A stretch of 64,000 nt of DNA from Veillonella criceti (GTDB lineage Bacteria; Bacillota; Negativicutes; Veillonellales; Veillonellaceae). Shown here in pieces: positions 43,972-53,032 of the stretch (within the stretch, counting starts at the first letter, position 1; each line of letters opens with the position of its first letter). The notes under the pieces are model-generated. The model was not told where the DNA came from. It did not search any database and was given only the letters and a program-made list of their open reading frames with translations. The DNA is taken from the NCBI RefSeq assembly GCF_900460315.1, contig NZ_UHIO01000001.1, positions 1,703,501 to 1,767,500 on the forward strand, read 5' to 3'. The position numbers and the translations under genes were made by a program.

Positions 43972-45225
43972 TTACCAATTCCCCATCCATGTAATAATGA
44001 TTGCATTGATGAAGTCGATTAAGAAGGCACCAACTAAGGATACGATTAACCAAGCTTTAGGGGATGGGCCATATTTTTCAGCTAAAGACTGCATGTTAGC
44101 TAAACCATTGGCTGTAGCACCCATAGCAAAACCAATACCACCAACACCAAGCATTACGCCGTCGTAATTTTTACCAAAGAGTAAGAAGTAACCAAGCCAT
44201 GCAAAAAGAATCATTAAAAGTGTTTGGGCGATTAAGATTACAATCAATGGAAGCGCTAAGTTGACTAATTCGTATAGTTTTAAACTATTAATCGCCATGG
44301 TAACATATACAGTAAGCGCTACTTCAGAGACTACGTTTAGACCGCCACCTTGTACACGATAAGCACCAGTGAAGTCGCCAATGTTACGAATAATAGCGGC
44401 TACTAACATTGCACCAATATACGCTGGTAAAGTAATGAGTGTATTTAAATAGCCACTTAATACAGCGCCTAAACCAACGCCAACAAATACAAAAGCGGCA
44501 CCTTTTAATACGCCATTTACATCCGTTGTTTCTTCTTCTTCAAGAATAGACATATCAAATACATGAGGTTCTAATTGGGCCGAGGCCGCTGATTCTTTGT
44601 TTTCACTAGCATCGTCTACTTTGTGAGCCCCTGGTGTTTTAATATTATAGCGTTTAATTAAGAATTCACCGAACGGACCACCTAATACAAGGGCTACAAC
44701 CATACCAAAGGTAGCGGCTGTGATGGCAACCGTTGTAGCACCTTCAATGCCATAGGTTGATTCAAAATAAGGACCAAAGGCGGCAGAGGTGCCGAGGCCA
44801 CCCATCAAGGACACAGCGCCTGCTAAGATGCCATAGTGAGGATCAATGCCCATAGCACCAGCAATGGTCATACCTAATAGGTTTTGGAAGAAACCTAGTA
44901 CAGAAGAAATTACTAAATACAGAATGAGGGCTAGACCACCATATTTGATTAACTTTAAGCTCGCCATCATACCGATTGTCGTAAAGAACACTAATAAGGC
45001 AACGGTAGACAAGGTATTATCAAAATCTACTTGTAAAATACCATTTACGCGTAAACCAGAGAGTATAAATGCTAATGGTAACCCGCCAATTACAGCGGCT
45101 GGTAGACTAAGTTTTTGAAATAAATGAACTTTGTTTTTAATCCAAACCCCAATAAAATACGTTACAAATGCGAGTGCGACAGCTTGTGTACTACTAATTT
45201 TGACAGTCAAGATTTCTGCGCCCAT
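43972..45225 (-). CDS. gltS: Sodium/glutamate symporter
   Basis: 417 residues, about ten membrane segments in two inverted halves. GltS features: AVIGGLPLAFILSGL, VFFTTIGMMASLKLIKYGG, GAVSLMGGLGTSAAFGPYFE with the first re-entrant Gly/Ser loop, and GVGGIGFAMGATANGLANM with the second. It takes up glutamate with Na+. Start ATG 45225 is 8 nt from AAGGAGG; an upstream in-frame ATG has no ribosome site. Confidence 0.92.
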   Translation of the reverse strand: MGAEILTVKISSTQAVALAFVTYFIGVWIKNKVHLFQKLSLPAAVIGGLPLAFILSGLRVNGILQVDFDNTLSTVALLVFFTTIGMMASLKLIKYGGLALILYLVISSVLGFFQNLLGMTIAGAMGIDPHYGILAGAVSLMGGLGTSAAFGPYFESTYGIEGATTVAITAATFGMVVALVLGGPFGEFLIKRYNIKTPGAHKVDDASENKESAASAQLEPHVFDMSILEEEETTDVNGVLKGAAFVFVGVGLGAVLSGYLNTLITLPAYIGAMLVAAIIRNIGDFTGAYRVQGGGLNVVSEVALTVYVTMAINSLKLYELVNLALPLIVILIAQTLLMILFAWLGYFLLFGKNYDGVMLGVGGIGFAMGATANGLANMQSLAEKYGPSPKAWLIVSLVGAFLIDFINAIIITWMGNW

Positions 45226-45856
45226 AAACAACGCCTCCTTTGAGCATGTGAATGACCCCTTTTTATGGTGAAATGGGGGTTTCATAATACGGATGCGTTG
45301 TATTGGATATAGAGTATTAAACCTTAGATTATGAATACGTAAAGCAAATCGTACTATGAAACAAAAATGAGAATTTGAGAAAGTTAATATTCACTGGAAA
45401 AGTACTTTCTTACACGTAATTATACGGCTGACTTAATTATACTATGGTGATGGTTAAAAATACAATAGTTTTACGAAAATTTTCTATGTATACAAAATCA
45501 TGTATACCACTATAGAGTTAATATGCACGGCTTTGCGATGTTTTTATTTTTTATAAAAACTCAAAATATATTCTATATCTTGTGTATTAATTACAATTAA
45601 AGTGACTGTTTATGCGCATAATTTCAGAATTAATTCATGAAAATAAACATTTTAGAATACATATGTAATGTAAAAAAAGACAAAATGTAATGCTGTGATA
45701 GAAGAAAGTATAGTTACAGTCTCTAATGGCAGTTCTTGTTAGGGTTTGTATCTTATTGGTAGATATGTCATAAAAAGCGTATAATATAAACAAAAATAGC
45801 TTATAGATGGACATCTATAAGCTATGAGTTGAATGATTTGAGAAAGGAGTCTTAAT
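45226..45856. promoter_or_regulatory. Long divergent intergenic region gltS / glcG-like gene
   Basis: 631 bp with no supported gene. It contains two TGTATAC elements (45486-45492 and 45500-45506). A promoter for the rightward gene is TTGGTA (45756-45761), an 18-bp spacer, then a perfect TATAAT (45780-45785). A perfect palindrome follows at the expected transcription start. The remainder is A+T-rich and featureless to the eye. Confidence 0.5.
45796..45825. promoter_or_regulatory. Perfect 14-bp-arm palindrome at the glcG-like transcription start
   Basis: ATAGCTTATAGATG (45796-45809), then GA, then its exact complement (45812-45825). It begins 10 nt after the -10 box. It may be an operator overlapping +1 or a stable 5' hairpin in the mRNA; there is no T-run, so it is not an obvious terminator. 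Confidence 0.7.
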
Positions 45857-46324
45857 ATGAGTGAAGTAAGTGAGTTAACTTCAGAACTATCAAGTGCAGC
45901 TGAAGCTACTGTATTGCGTAAAATGGCAAAGTTATTATTAGAAGGGGCCGAGCATAAAGCCGAGGAATTAGGCGTGCCTATGGTTATTTCTATTGTGGAT
46001 GCTCATGGTAACCCTGTTTTATTGTATCGCATGGTAAATGCTCTCTTAGTGAGTACTGACATAGCTGCCGGTAAAGCGTATACAGCGGTTGCCTTTAAAT
46101 GTAAAACCGCTGTATTGCACGATAAAGTTCAGCCTGGGGCGAATTTATTTCAGGTAGAATCGATGGTATCAAGACGATTGGTAACATTTGCTGGTGGGTA
46201 CCCTCTCAAGTTAGGCAAGCAAATCATTGGTGGTTTAGGTGTTAGTGGAGGTACGGTAGATCAAGATACCGCTGTAGCGGAAGCGGCTTTAGCTTATATG
46301 GAAGCACAGTGTTTAAATAGTTAG
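45857..46324 (+). CDS. GlcG/HbpS-family protein, paralogue of the PduO C-terminal domain
   Basis: 155 residues. It is very similar over its whole length to residues about 230-367 of PduO in this window: both share LRKMA/LRRMA, LLEGA, MV/GVPVVI..IVD.HGNPVL.YRMV.ALLVSTDIA.GKAYTAVA.KCKT, and IIGGLG(V/I)SGGTV. The family binds haem or a similar cofactor in some members; in PduO this domain's role is unclear. It is transcribed away from gltS just before the pdu locus, so it is probably a duplicated, separately regulated pdu component. Confidence 0.85.
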   Translation: MSEVSELTSELSSAAEATVLRKMAKLLLEGAEHKAEELGVPMVISIVDAHGNPVLLYRMVNALLVSTDIAAGKAYTAVAFKCKTAVLHDKVQPGANLFQVESMVSRRLVTFAGGYPLKLGKQIIGGLGVSGGTVDQDTAVAEAALAYMEAQCLNS

Positions 46325-46339
46325 GTTAACTTAAGGGGA

Positions 46340-47575
46340 TTATTGTTGATCTAAATATTGCACAAGTTCTAAGAGATATTGTGTGCCAGCCACTAAATCG
46401 TCAATATTAATGGCTTCTGCTGGGTTGTGACTGATACCTTTTTCACAAGGGATAAAAATCATACCTACATCAGTATAATCGCCCCAATTCATAGCATCAT
46501 GGCCAGCGCCACTGGGTAAGGTCATGTAGTTATAATTGCCTTTGTTAGCAACTGTTTCCATAGCATTCAGCATTGTTTTACTCATCATGAGTGGTGTTTC
46601 ATTGGCTATGAGTTCTAGGTCAATTGGAATCTGGCGAGTATTGCTAATTTCAGTAATAGCAGCTAGAATGTCTTCGGCAACATCAGTTTTAGCTGTATTT
46701 GAAATGCTACGAATATCAAGCCCTAAGGTGACTTCACCAGGAATTACATTCATTACGCCAGGGGTAGCTTCAATCACACCTATAGTCGCTACTACAGGTG
46801 TAGGTTCATAGGCTTTGGCAATACGTTCGGTTGCTAAAATAATATCAGCTGCTGCACAGAGACCATCATGACGATGTGTCATTGGAGTTGCCCCACTATG
46901 CCCCGCCGTGCCGTGAATGTGCACTTTATAGCGCGTAGGGGCGGCAATACCAGTGACAATGCCAAGCTGATGTTTGGTTGTTTCTAGGACGAGGCCTTGT
47001 TCAATGTGAAGCTCTAAAAATGCTTTAAGTGGTGTATGATAAGAGCCATGGGGTACTTTTTCAGGATCCATACCACGCTGTTGTAGTACTTCGTAAAGGC
47101 TAAGCCCCGTTTTATCGCTTAGTTGGATGAGTCGTTGTTTACTTAGTTGACCACGCATAGCTTGACTACCAAGGGTGGCAGAGCCAAAGCGGCTGGATTC
47201 TTCACACATAAAGAGGGCAATATCAATAGGTGATTCGAGGCGCTTATTAGATGTTTGTAAGGCTCTTACGACCTCAATGGCGGCTACAATACCAGCCAGG
47301 CCATCGTAGTGTCCACCTTGGGGGACGCTGTCTGTATGAGAACCTATCATGATGGCTGGTGCACTAGGATTTAACCCTTTATAGCGTCCTACTACATTGC
47401 CGAAGTTATCATATTGTATAGTGAGTTTCAGTTCTTTTAGGCAATCAATTAGATACGCCCGTCCTTGCCAATCTTGTTCAGTAAAGGCAACACGGTTAAT
47501 GCCAGGAATACCTTCGATTGTACTGAGGGCATGCATTTGATTTAGATGTTGTTGGAGACGGTCTTTGTGTATCAT
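46340..47575 (-). CDS. M20-type amidohydrolase (N-carbamoyl-amino-acid hydrolase/allantoate amidohydrolase family)
   Basis: 411 residues. Metal-binding pattern of the subfamily: IMIGSHTDSVPQGGHYDG (His and Asp ligands), ALFMCEESSRFG (Glu general base and ligand), FLELHIEQG and SGAGHDAMNWG near the C-terminus; dimerisation insert HIHGTAGHSGATPM in the middle. It cleaves a C-N bond in a carbamoyl, ureido or related acid. Start ATG 47575 is 5 nt from AAGGAG. It is not an obvious pdu function; the neighbourhood gives no substrate. Confidence 0.87.
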   Translation of the reverse strand: MIHKDRLQQHLNQMHALSTIEGIPGINRVAFTEQDWQGRAYLIDCLKELKLTIQYDNFGNVVGRYKGLNPSAPAIMIGSHTDSVPQGGHYDGLAGIVAAIEVVRALQTSNKRLESPIDIALFMCEESSRFGSATLGSQAMRGQLSKQRLIQLSDKTGLSLYEVLQQRGMDPEKVPHGSYHTPLKAFLELHIEQGLVLETTKHQLGIVTGIAAPTRYKVHIHGTAGHSGATPMTHRHDGLCAAADIILATERIAKAYEPTPVVATIGVIEATPGVMNVIPGEVTLGLDIRSISNTAKTDVAEDILAAITEISNTRQIPIDLELIANETPLMMSKTMLNAMETVANKGNYNYMTLPSGAGHDAMNWGDYTDVGMIFIPCEKGISHNPAEAINIDDLVAGTQYLLELVQYLDQQ

Positions 47576-47691
47576 ACTAACTCCTTTGGTTTTAATGTAG
47601 TAAACGGTATGGTAGTTATAGCTATTATATGATAGTTTATATATCATATGTCATATAATGTATAAGCTATTAATTATAAAATTCAAATTAT

Positions 47692-47818
47692 ATAAAAAAG
47701 CAGTATTTAATTCATGTAAAATATGTCGTTATGGCGGAAGTGATTGAAAAGCAGGCCTTGGTGGCCTCAGCCTTTCAATCCGTCAAGTTTACGGCGTAAA
47801 GAATTAAATACTGCTTTT
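47692..47818 (-). terminator. Large multi-branched hairpin/terminator after pocR
   Basis: 18-bp perfect closing stem: AAAAGCAGTATTTAATTC and its exact complement lie at the two ends of a 127-nt segment. Inside are TTTACG-cc-GTAAA-type, GATTGAAA / TTTCAATC and AGGCC-accaa-GGCCT helices. On the minus strand a T-run follows, so it can terminate pocR. It is much larger than needed for that, and a processed small RNA is possible. Confidence 0.65.
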
Positions 47819-47819
47819 A

Positions 47820-48704
47820 TTATTTATATTTTCTCCGATAAGAATGTGGTGTTTCAGACGTGGCTTCTTTGAAGACTTTGCAGAAGTAACTAGGGCGGTT
47901 ATAGCCAAGATTACGAGCAATGGATTCGATGGAAGAGTCTGACCCACGGAGCATGAGTTTCGCTTGGTCTAGTTTACGTTCATTAATATATTGTACTAGC
48001 GAGAGCCCCACTTCTTGTTTGAAAATCTTAGACAGATACGATTCGCTTAAATATACATGATTAGCAATATCTCGCAAAGATGGATTATGGCATAAATTTT
48101 TATCGATGTATGTCAAGGCTCGTTTAATCTCTGGTCGATAGTTGGTTTTCATCTGCTGACAACTACTACAATTAGTGCTTTGTAATTCCGGTAAATCAAG
48201 ACTCATGTTGAGGATATCTGGAAAATGATGTCCAGCCATGAGATTCAATACTTTAGTCGCGCTAGTGATTTCTTCTGATGAGTAGGTTGGTAATTGGCGA
48301 TAGTAGCTTTTTAGCGTACTATCGTTATGCCATTCGCTACGTGCCGTAATTAAAGGCATTTGGGAATCAGTAGCGATAGTTTGTCCCGCTACGATATAAC
48401 CTAGTAGATGGCCATTATGAATGATAGGCACAGAAATATCAATAATACCTGCATGACAGCGATAAGCTGAAGGACACCGCCCTTTAGACGCTTCCAGTCC
48501 ACCATAGGCATCACAATAGGCACAAAGGCGCGATAAGGTTGGATGACTGCGAACATATTTGCAGAACTTACTAAAATTATATTTGTTAGAGAGGACTCGA
48601 CCACGTAGGTCTACATATACGGCCGCTAAGTCCGTAATGTTAGTAAAATCGCGCATGATTTCATTAACCATGCTTGATTCAGTCTTAAAATTATTGGTTG
48701 GCAC
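47820..48704 (-). CDS. pocR: PocR-type regulator of the pdu locus
   Basis: 295 residues. The N-terminal PocR sensory domain has paired cysteines (KFCKYVRSHPTLSRLCAYCDAYGG and CPSAYRCHAGIIDISVPI) and senses the diol in known homologues. The C-terminal AraC-type double HTH reads ALTYIDKNLCHNPSLRDIANHVYLSESYLSKIFKQEVG and SIESIARNLGYNRPSYFCKVFKEATSETPHSYRR. Divergently placed next to pduA, it should activate the operon. Start GTG 48704 has a GGGGGTGG ribosome site 5 nt upstream; TTG 48743 is an alternative. Confidence 0.9.
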   Translation of the reverse strand: MPTNNFKTESSMVNEIMRDFTNITDLAAVYVDLRGRVLSNKYNFSKFCKYVRSHPTLSRLCAYCDAYGGLEASKGRCPSAYRCHAGIIDISVPIIHNGHLLGYIVAGQTIATDSQMPLITARSEWHNDSTLKSYYRQLPTYSSEEITSATKVLNLMAGHHFPDILNMSLDLPELQSTNCSSCQQMKTNYRPEIKRALTYIDKNLCHNPSLRDIANHVYLSESYLSKIFKQEVGLSLVQYINERKLDQAKLMLRGSDSSIESIARNLGYNRPSYFCKVFKEATSETPHSYRRKYK

Positions 48705-49000
48705 CGTTGCCACCCCCTTTTTTTCTGTTGTATGGGCGTACAAACAAAATAAAAAAAGATTGAAAAGTAGTAATAATTAAAATGATAAAAAATCATGATG
48801 AATACAGAACTTACTATAATTTTATGACTTTTAATAATTATTATTATAACAAAAAATTGTTATTTGCAGAATAAAATAATAAAATTTAGCAAAAATGTGT
48901 TAAAAAATAGGATACTGTTATTTTGTATACTATTTTTATACAGAACCGCAATATTTGTGGTAGAAAAATAGGATTGCGCCAAAGATAGGAGATGAATTGT
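48705..49000. promoter_or_regulatory. pocR-pduA divergent control region
   Basis: 296 bp, no gene. Two direct repeats AAAAATAGGAT at 48903-48913 and 48964-48974, 61 bp apart (close to six helical turns), are candidate AraC/PocR half-sites. Between them lies TGTATA (48924-48929) facing TATACA (48937-48942). The rest is A+T-rich. No B12 riboswitch box was found. Confidence 0.5.
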
Positions 49001-49288
49001 ATGTCGCAAGAAGCATTGGGCATGGTTGAGACGAAAGGCTTAGTAGGAGCTATCGAAGCAGCAGATGCCATGGTAAAAGCTGCTAATGTATCATTAGTTG
49101 GCACTGAAAAGATAGGATCTGGTTTGGTAACTGTTATGGTACGTGGTGATGTAGGTGCTGTTAAAGCCTCTGTAGATGCAGGTGCGGTAGCGGCAGAACG
49201 AGTTGGCCAAGTGGTATCTACTCATGTTATTCCACGGCCTCATAGTGAAGTGGAACGCTTGATCTTAAAAGAGAAAGGTGATGCGTAA
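49001..49288 (+). CDS. pduA: PduA, hexameric BMC-H shell protein
   Basis: 95 residues, one BMC domain: [26 protein letters not shown], pore segment [20 protein letters not shown], and STHVIPRPH. It forms hexagonal tiles of the microcompartment shell whose central pore passes the diol. Start ATG 49001 is 9 nt from AGGAG; ATG 48992 abuts that site. Stop overlaps the pduB start as TAATG. Confidence 0.95.
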   Translation: MSQEALGMVETKGLVGAIEAADAMVKAANVSLVGTEKIGSGLVTVMVRGDVGAVKASVDAGAVAAERVGQVVSTHVIPRPHSEVERLILKEKGDA

Positions 49289-50103
49289 TGAGTAATACGG
49301 AGCAAATGGTAGACGAAATTCTAAAGCGTGTTTTAAGTAAGGCTGATAATTTGTCAGCTACATCTAACAAGCAAAGTGAAAACAAAGGAGCGGAACAAGT
49401 TATGGCGAATAGTTGCAGTTTAACAGAATTTATCGGCACAGCTAAATTCGGTGACACAATTGGTTTAGTAATTGCTAACGTAGATCAGCAAGTGTTAGAC
49501 GCTATGAAATTGACTAAAAAATATCGTTCTATCGGTGTTGTTGGTGCTCGTACTGGTGCTGGCCCTCACATTATGGCAGCTGATGAAGCAGTAAAAGCAA
49601 CGAATACTGAAATCGTAAGTATTGAATTAGCGCGCGATACTAAAGGCGGTGCTGGTCATGGTTCTTTAATCATCTTTGGTGGCGATGATGTATCCGATGT
49701 AAAACGGGCTGTAGAAGTTACCCTTAAAGAAGTGGAACGGACTTTTGGTGATGTATATGGCAATGAAGCAGGTCATATTGAATTACAATATACGGCGCGC
49801 GCTAGTCATGCGATTAATACCGCATTTGGGGCTCCTGAAGGTAAAGCCTTTGGCCTTATTGTAGGTGCACCAGCAGCGATTGGTGTAGTTATGGCCGATG
49901 TAGCTGTTAAAGCGGCTAATGTAGATGTAGTTGGCTATGGTTCACCAGCTAGTGGCACAAGTTTCTCCAATGAAGTTATTTTACAAATCTCTGGTGATTC
50001 CGGTGCTGTTCGTCAAGCCGTTATTACAGCTCGTGATGTAGGTAAAGAATTATTAGGTACTTTGGGTAGTGAACCTAAAAATGATGCCCCTTCTTATATC
50101 TAA
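49288..50103 (+). CDS. pduB: PduB, trimeric tandem-domain shell protein
   Basis: 271 residues with an N-terminal amphipathic helix ([19 protein letters not shown]) and two BMC domains. The first starts at TEFIGTAKFGDTIGLVIANVD and the second at AFGLIVGAPAAIGVVMADVAVKAANVDV. An internal start at 49402 (Met39, MANSCSLTEF), with AAAGGAG upstream, would give the short form PduB'. In Salmonella the long form links shell and core. Confidence 0.95.
   Translation: MSNTEQMVDEILKRVLSKADNLSATSNKQSENKGAEQVMANSCSLTEFIGTAKFGDTIGLVIANVDQQVLDAMKLTKKYRSIGVVGARTGAGPHIMAADEAVKATNTEIVSIELARDTKGGAGHGSLIIFGGDDVSDVKRAVEVTLKEVERTFGDVYGNEAGHIELQYTARASHAINTAFGAPEGKAFGLIVGAPAAIGVVMADVAVKAANVDVVGYGSPASGTSFSNEVILQISGDSGAVRQAVITARDVGKELLGTLGSEPKNDAPSYI
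49402..50103 (+). other. Probable internal translation start producing PduB'
   Basis: ATG 49402 in the pduB frame, preceded by AAAGGAG at 49384-49390 (11-nt spacing). The product would lack the first 38 residues and begin MANSCSLTEF, matching the known two-start arrangement of Salmonella pduB. Confidence 0.65.
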
Positions 50104-50130
50104 CCCTTATACAGAAAGGAAGCTTGAAAT

Positions 50131-51792
50131 ATGAGATCAAAACGTTTTGAAGTATTAAGTCAGCGCCCTGTTAATCAGGATGGATATGTAAAAGAGTGGG
50201 TAGAAGAAGGCTTTATAGCTATGGAATCCCCACAAGATCCAAAGCCTAGTATTCGGATTGAAAATGGTAAAATTGTTGAACTTGACGGTAAACGCCGTGA
50301 AGATTTCGACTTAATCGATACATTTATTGCTAATTATGCAGTTCGTTTAGAACGAGCTGAAGAAGTTATGGCTATGGATTCCCGTCAAATTGCTAATATG
50401 ATTTTGACGCCAACTGTACCTCGTAGCGAAATTGCTAGCCTAGCTAAATCGATGACACCAGCTAAGATGGTAGAAGTAGTTAGCCATTTTAATGTAGTTG
50501 AAATGATGCAATGTATGCAGAAAATGCGTGCCCGTCGCACCATGGCTAATCAGGCGCATGTAACGAATGTTAATGACAACCCGGTTCAAATTGCCGCTGA
50601 TGCAGCCGAAGGGGCATTCCGCGGGTTTGCAGAAGAAGAAACGACAGTAGCAGTTGCTCGTTATGCGCCGCTAAATGCTATTAGTATTCTTGTTGGTTCT
50701 CAAGCTGGTCGCCCTGGTGTATTAACGCAATGCTCCTTAGAAGAAGCGACTGAATTAGAACTTGGTATGCGCGGTTTTACAGCGTATGCAGAAACTATTT
50801 CAGTATATGGGACGGAAGATGTATTCACTGATGGTGATGATACACCATGGTCTAAAGCATTTTTGGCCTCAGCCTATGCTTCTCGTGGTTTAAAAATGCG
50901 GTTCACTTCTGGTACAGGTTCTGAAGTACAGATGGGCCAAGCAGAAGGTAAATCCATGTTATACCTTGAAACTCGTTGTCTCTACATTACTAAAGGGGCT
51001 GGCGTACAAGGTATCCAAAATGGATCTGTAAGTTGTATCGGTATTCCAGCAGCGGTACCATCGGGGATTCGCGCTGTTATTGCGGAAAACTTAATTGCGG
51101 CTATGCTCGATCTTGAATGTGCGTCTAGTAATGACCAGACATTCAGTCATTCTGATCTACGTCGTACGGCTCGTACTCTTATGCAATTCTGTCCGGGTAC
51201 TGACTTTATCTGCTCTGGTTATAGCTCCACACCAAACTATGACAACATGTTTGCTGGTTCTAACTGGGATGCAGAAGACTATGATGATTGGACAATTATT
51301 CAACGTGACCTTAAAGTCAATGGTGGCTTGAAACCAGTTCGTGAAGAAGAAGTGGTAGCAGTTCGTAATAAAGCGGCTCGAGCACTTCAAGGTTTATTTG
51401 CCGAATTAGGTTTGCCAGCTATTACGGATGAAGAAGTGGAAGCGGCTACTTACGCTCATGGTTCTAAAGACATGCCTGAACGTGATAAAGTAGCTGATAT
51501 TAAAGGGGCTGCCGATATTATGGCTCGTGGTGTAACAGGGATTGACTTTGTTAAAGGCCTTGCCAAACGTGGCTTTAATGATATTGCCCAAAGCGTACTT
51601 AATTTGTTAAAACAAAAAATTGCTGGTGACTATTTGCAAACAGCGGCTATTTTTGATGATAAGTTTAATGTAAACTCCGCTATTAATAATCCAAATGATT
51701 ATGCTGGTGTAGGTACTGGCTATCGCTTGGAAGGCGAAGATTGGGAAACTATCAAAAATATTCCAAATGCAATTGATCCACGAGATATATAA
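50131..51792 (+). CDS. pduC: Propanediol/glycerol dehydratase large subunit
   Basis: 553 residues, full length. It forms the TIM barrel that binds the diol and the adenosyl moiety of coenzyme B12. Conserved stretches: KRFEVLSQRPVNQDGYVKEWVEEGF, HFNVVEMMQCMQKMRARR, NVNDNPVQIAADAAEG, GTGSEVQMGQAEGKSMLYLE and SNDQTFSHSDLRRTARTLMQ. It converts 1,2-propanediol to propionaldehyde or glycerol to 3-hydroxypropionaldehyde; sequence alone does not decide between them. AAGGA precedes the ATG. Confidence 0.96.
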   Translation: MRSKRFEVLSQRPVNQDGYVKEWVEEGFIAMESPQDPKPSIRIENGKIVELDGKRREDFDLIDTFIANYAVRLERAEEVMAMDSRQIANMILTPTVPRSEIASLAKSMTPAKMVEVVSHFNVVEMMQCMQKMRARRTMANQAHVTNVNDNPVQIAADAAEGAFRGFAEEETTVAVARYAPLNAISILVGSQAGRPGVLTQCSLEEATELELGMRGFTAYAETISVYGTEDVFTDGDDTPWSKAFLASAYASRGLKMRFTSGTGSEVQMGQAEGKSMLYLETRCLYITKGAGVQGIQNGSVSCIGIPAAVPSGIRAVIAENLIAAMLDLECASSNDQTFSHSDLRRTARTLMQFCPGTDFICSGYSSTPNYDNMFAGSNWDAEDYDDWTIIQRDLKVNGGLKPVREEEVVAVRNKAARALQGLFAELGLPAITDEEVEAATYAHGSKDMPERDKVADIKGAADIMARGVTGIDFVKGLAKRGFNDIAQSVLNLLKQKIAGDYLQTAAIFDDKFNVNSAINNPNDYAGVGTGYRLEGEDWETIKNIPNAIDPRDI

Positions 51793-51804
51793 GGAGGAAT
51801 CCAC

Positions 51805-52485
51805 ATGGCTGAAGTTAATGAGCAAGTTTTACGCGCACTCATCATGGAAGTGCTTAAAGAAATGGGCACTGCTAGCGAGCCTGTAACATTCTCTGGCTCC
51901 TCCGCAGCACCTGCTTCACGTCCTAAAGAAGACGATACAGATGATACCTGGATTCAAACAGGTGGTCCTGCTGAATCTCATACAGCCCCTGATGAAGTTG
52001 TAATTGCCGTAGGGCCGGCCTTTGGTCGTAGCCAACGGACTACGATTGTAGGGGTACCACATCGCAATGTAATTCGCCAACTAGTAGCAGGTATTGAAGA
52101 AGAAGGGTTAAAAGCACGCGTAGTTCGTGTATATCGTTCTTCCGACGTAGCGGCTGTTGCTGTAGAAGGGGATAAATTATCTGGTTCTGGTATTTGTATC
52201 GGTATTCAATCTAAAGGGACTACGGTAATTCACCAACGTGATTTACAACCATTATCTAATTTAGAATTATTCCCACAAGCACCATTGCTTACAGAAGAAG
52301 TATATCGCGCCATTGGTAAGAATGCAGCTAAATATGCAAAAGGGGAATCTCCTACACCAGTAGCGACCTTAAATGACCAGATGGCACGGCCTAAATATCA
52401 AGCCTTGTCAGCCCTATTACACATTAAAGAAACAAAACGGGTAGTTAAAGGTAAACCGGCTGATGAATGCCGTGTGAGCCTATAA
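51805..52485 (+). CDS. pduD: Propanediol/glycerol dehydratase medium subunit
   Basis: 226 residues. The N-terminal helix [19 protein letters not shown] is an encapsulation peptide that targets the enzyme into the compartment, followed by a Ser/Ala/Pro linker. The core (about 65-226) shows [22 protein letters not shown] and the C-terminal [10 protein letters not shown]. It contributes to the B12-binding site. AGGAGG upstream; 12 bp after pduC. Confidence 0.96.
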   Translation: MAEVNEQVLRALIMEVLKEMGTASEPVTFSGSSAAPASRPKEDDTDDTWIQTGGPAESHTAPDEVVIAVGPAFGRSQRTTIVGVPHRNVIRQLVAGIEEEGLKARVVRVYRSSDVAAVAVEGDKLSGSGICIGIQSKGTTVIHQRDLQPLSNLELFPQAPLLTEEVYRAIGKNAAKYAKGESPTPVATLNDQMARPKYQALSALLHIKETKRVVKGKPADECRVSL

Positions 52486-52495
52486 GGAGGCCACT

Positions 52496-53014
52496 ATGAG
52501 TACAGAAATGGAATCTATGATTCGTAAGATTTTAGAAGATATGCAAAAAGGCGCACCAGCACCTATGACAGCTAGCACTACACATAGTGCACCGACTGGT
52601 CGCACCGCTACGGTAGCTGATTACCCAATTGCTAAAAAACATCCTGAGTGGATTCGCGTAGGCGATAAAGGTCTTGATGACATTACCTTAGACAGTGTTA
52701 TGAACGGCCAAGTGTCGATGGAAGATATGCGCATTAGTCCTGAAATTTTAAAAGCACAAGGACAAATTGCTAAAGCAGGTGGTCGCGATCAAATCGAATT
52801 TAACTTCTCTCGTGCCGCTGAAATGACTAAAGTAGGCGATAAGCGTTTGCTTGAAATGTATAATGCTCTTCGTCCTTATCGTTCTTCTAAGCAAGAATTG
52901 TTGGCGATGGCTGATGAATTAGAACGAGAATATGGTGCTGTTATTTGTGCAGATTTCGTTCGTGAAGCGGCAGAAAATTATGAACGCCGTAAAAAATTAA
53001 AAGGTGATAACTAA
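52496..53014 (+). CDS. pduE: Propanediol/glycerol dehydratase small subunit
   Basis: 172 residues. The N-terminal helix TEMESMIRKILEDMQKG resembles an encapsulation peptide. The core has DYPIAKKHPEWIRVGDKGLDDITLD, EMTKVGDKRLLEMYNALRPYRS and FVREAAENYERRKKLK. Completes the (CDE)2 holoenzyme. AGGAGG upstream. Confidence 0.96.
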   Translation: MSTEMESMIRKILEDMQKGAPAPMTASTTHSAPTGRTATVADYPIAKKHPEWIRVGDKGLDDITLDSVMNGQVSMEDMRISPEILKAQGQIAKAGGRDQIEFNFSRAAEMTKVGDKRLLEMYNALRPYRSSKQELLAMADELEREYGAVICADFVREAAENYERRKKLKGDN

Positions 53015-53032
53015 GAGTTAGGAGTTAAAGAT

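Noticed and set aside
48705-49000. Possible cobalamin riboswitch before the pdu operon
   Set aside because: Looked for the B12 box and the conserved core on both strands of this leader; not present.
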